From Alishewanella aestuarii B11 (GTDB taxonomy: Bacteria; Pseudomonadota; Gammaproteobacteria; Enterobacterales; Alteromonadaceae): a stretch of DNA of 64,000 nucleotides. The position numbers and the translations under genes were made by a program. Where the stretch lies: assembly GCF_000280055.1 (NCBI RefSeq), contig NZ_ALAB01000021.1:1-64000 (forward strand), read 5' to 3'. Of the stretch, positions 62,840 through 64,000 are shown piece by piece (within the stretch, counting starts at the first letter, position 1; each line of letters starts with the position of its first letter). The notes beneath the pieces are model-generated. The model was not told where the DNA came from, did not search any database, and was given only the letters and a program-made list of their open reading frames with translations.

Positions 62840-64000
62840 TTAATAACCCTGAGCGTGCACATCGCGCACAGCACGACCAGACGGATCCGTCAGCTCGGCC
62901 ATTTTGGCATCCCAGGCCAGGGCTTCCGGCGTCGAGCAGGCAACGGATTTACCACCTGGTACACAGGCAATAGCGCCAGCATGTGGGAAGTGCTCTTCAA
63001 AGATCACCCGATAGTAATAGGCTTCTTTGCTGTCCGGCGTATTGACCGGGAAGCGGAAGGCGGCAGTCGCCATCTGCTGATCACTGATCTCTTTCGCGGC
63101 ATGGGCTTTTAAGCTGTCGATCCAGTTATAGCCAACGCCATCTGAGAATTGCTCTTTCTGACGCCACAGGATCTCATTCGGTAGCAAACCATCGAAAGCC
63201 TGACGCAGGATATGCTTTTCCATCTTACCGCCACCGCACATCTTCGCTTGCGGGTTTAAACGCATCGCCACGTCCATAAATTCCTTATCCAGGAAGGGTA
63301 CCCGGGCTTCAATACCCCAGGCTGACATGGCTTTGTTGGCGCGGTTACAGTCGAACATATGTAAGCGCTCCAGCTTACGCAGCGTCTCTTCGTGGAACTC
63401 TTTGGCGTTGGGCGCCTTATGGAAATACAGATAGCCGCCGAAGATTTCATCCGAGCCTTCGCCCGATAGCACCATCTTAATGCCCATGGCTTTGATTTTC
63501 CGTGCCATCAGATACATCGGGGTCGAGGCACGGATGGTGGTAACGTCATAGGTTTCTAAATGATAAATCACATCACGCAGCGCATCTAAGGCTTCCTGTA
63601 CACTAAAATGGATGGTGTGATGCACAGTACCGATGGCGTCCGCGACCTTTTGTGCGGCCGCCAGATCCGGTGAGCCGGGCAAGCCAACGGCAAAAGAGTG
63701 CAGCCGTGGCCACCAGGCTTCACTTTGATCATCATCTTCCACCCGGCGCTTGGCAAACTGCTGGGCAATTGCCGAGATCAGCGATGAATCCAGACCACCG
63801 GATAACAGCACACCATAGGGCACGTCTGACATCAGGTGGGTTTTAACACTGTGTTCTAGCGCGGCTTTTAACTCCGCCTCGCTGGCCAGGTTATCTTTTA
63901 CCGCGTCAAACTGCATCCAGTCGCGCTGGTAGTATTTACGTAGCTCGCCAATTTTGCTGTCAAAGTAATGACCCGGTGGGAATTCTTTAATTTGCTTGCA
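62840..64000 (-). CDS. asnB: asparagine synthase B, C-terminal part (runs off the window)
   Basis: The visible 386 residues are the synthetase half of AsnB. The frame stays open to the window end, where KEFPPGHYF marks the link from the glutaminase domain, so the N-terminal glutaminase part lies outside. The PP-loop is SGGLDSS, and SGEGSDEIFGGY follows near residue 155 of the visible part. It makes asparagine from aspartate, ATP and glutamine. A terminator follows the stop. Confidence 0.94.
   Translation of the reverse strand, partial: CKQIKEFPPGHYFDSKIGELRKYYQRDWMQFDAVKDNLASEAELKAALEHSVKTHLMSDVPYGVLLSGGLDSSLISAIAQQFAKRRVEDDDQSEAWWPRLHSFAVGLPGSPDLAAAQKVADAIGTVHHTIHFSVQEALDALRDVIYHLETYDVTTIRASTPMYLMARKIKAMGIKMVLSGEGSDEIFGGYLYFHKAPNAKEFHEETLRKLERLHMFDCNRANKAMSAWGIEARVPFLDKEFMDVAMRLNPQAKMCGGGKMEKHILRQAFDGLLPNEILWRQKEQFSDGVGYNWIDSLKAHAAKEISDQQMATAAFRFPVNTPDSKEAYYYRVIFEEHFPHAGAIACVPGGKSVACSTPEALAWDAKMAELTDPSGRAVRDVHAQGY

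Overview
The window reads as chromosome of a heterotrophic, aerobic gammaproteobacterium. Gene content and order fit the Alteromonadales/Chromatiaceae-like group that includes Rheinheimera, Alishewanella and Arsukibacterium: a LiuR-controlled leucine-degradation operon divergent from a valine-degradation operon, an imuA-imuB-dnaE2 mutasome, and a rhombosortase. The genus is an inference; no rRNA, tRNA or other taxonomic marker lies in the window. I see no CRISPR array.

Layout. (1) 1-2.6 kb: an IS1182-type insertion sequence and a HigB/HigA-type toxin-antitoxin pair. (2) 2.7-18.7 kb: housekeeping and repair genes, namely ygiQ, a 2'-5' RNA ligase-like thpR, a lipoprotein phosphodiesterase, rlmC, the LexA-boxed imuA-imuB-dnaE2 operon, a chemotaxis receptor, a YqaA-type membrane protein, a DUF2750-type protein, a D-lactate dehydrogenase, a glutathione peroxidase and a beta-hydroxyacid dehydrogenase. 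(3) 18.7-31.1 kb, minus strand: an exported M17 aminopeptidase and the leucine/isovalerate pathway (liuR, liuA, liuB, liuC, liuD, mvaB/liuE, then a two-subunit CoA-transferase). Three blocks of structured repeats lie within and beside it. (4) 31.4-39.0 kb, plus strand: a thiolase and the valine pathway (mmsA, isobutyryl-CoA dehydrogenase, 3-hydroxyisobutyryl-CoA hydrolase, mmsB, an SDR), again split by a large palindromic repeat. (5) 39.1-40.8 kb: a parDE pair split by a 311-bp MITE-like element and a frameshift, then two small genes. (6) 40.9-49.3 kb: an exopolysaccharide or glycan locus with two divergent arms. (7) 49.3-64 kb: rhombosortase, gamma-glutamyltransferase, an enoyl-CoA hydratase-family gene, a lipoprotein, cysK, a MoxR/VWA pair, a small membrane gene broken by an amber codon, a RIO kinase, a four-gene J-domain operon of unknown function, a secF without secD, a phytase-like secreted protein and the C-terminal part of asnB.

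The two catabolic operons work together. Isovaleryl-CoA from leucine is oxidised by LiuA, carboxylated by LiuB/LiuD, hydrated by LiuC and cleaved by MvaB to acetyl-CoA and acetoacetate. The CoA-transferase and the thiolase across the divergent promoter region can then turn acetoacetate into acetyl-CoA. The valine arm converts isobutyryl-CoA to propionyl-CoA, but no methacrylyl-CoA hydratase gene sits at its expected place.

The most unusual content is the repeat system at 18.7-19.6, 22.7-23.1, 26.9-27.9 and 37.8-38.2 kb. It is built from two alternating units. Unit B (about 125 bp) predicts a closed three-way-junction fold whose outer helix is kept by G-U wobble changes between copies. Unit A is a long imperfect hairpin enclosing interchangeable small hairpins. 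Most of the small hairpins share a loop core reading CATCCATG or its complement, which also appears in unit B and in the MITE at 39.4 kb. I do not recognise this system as a described family.
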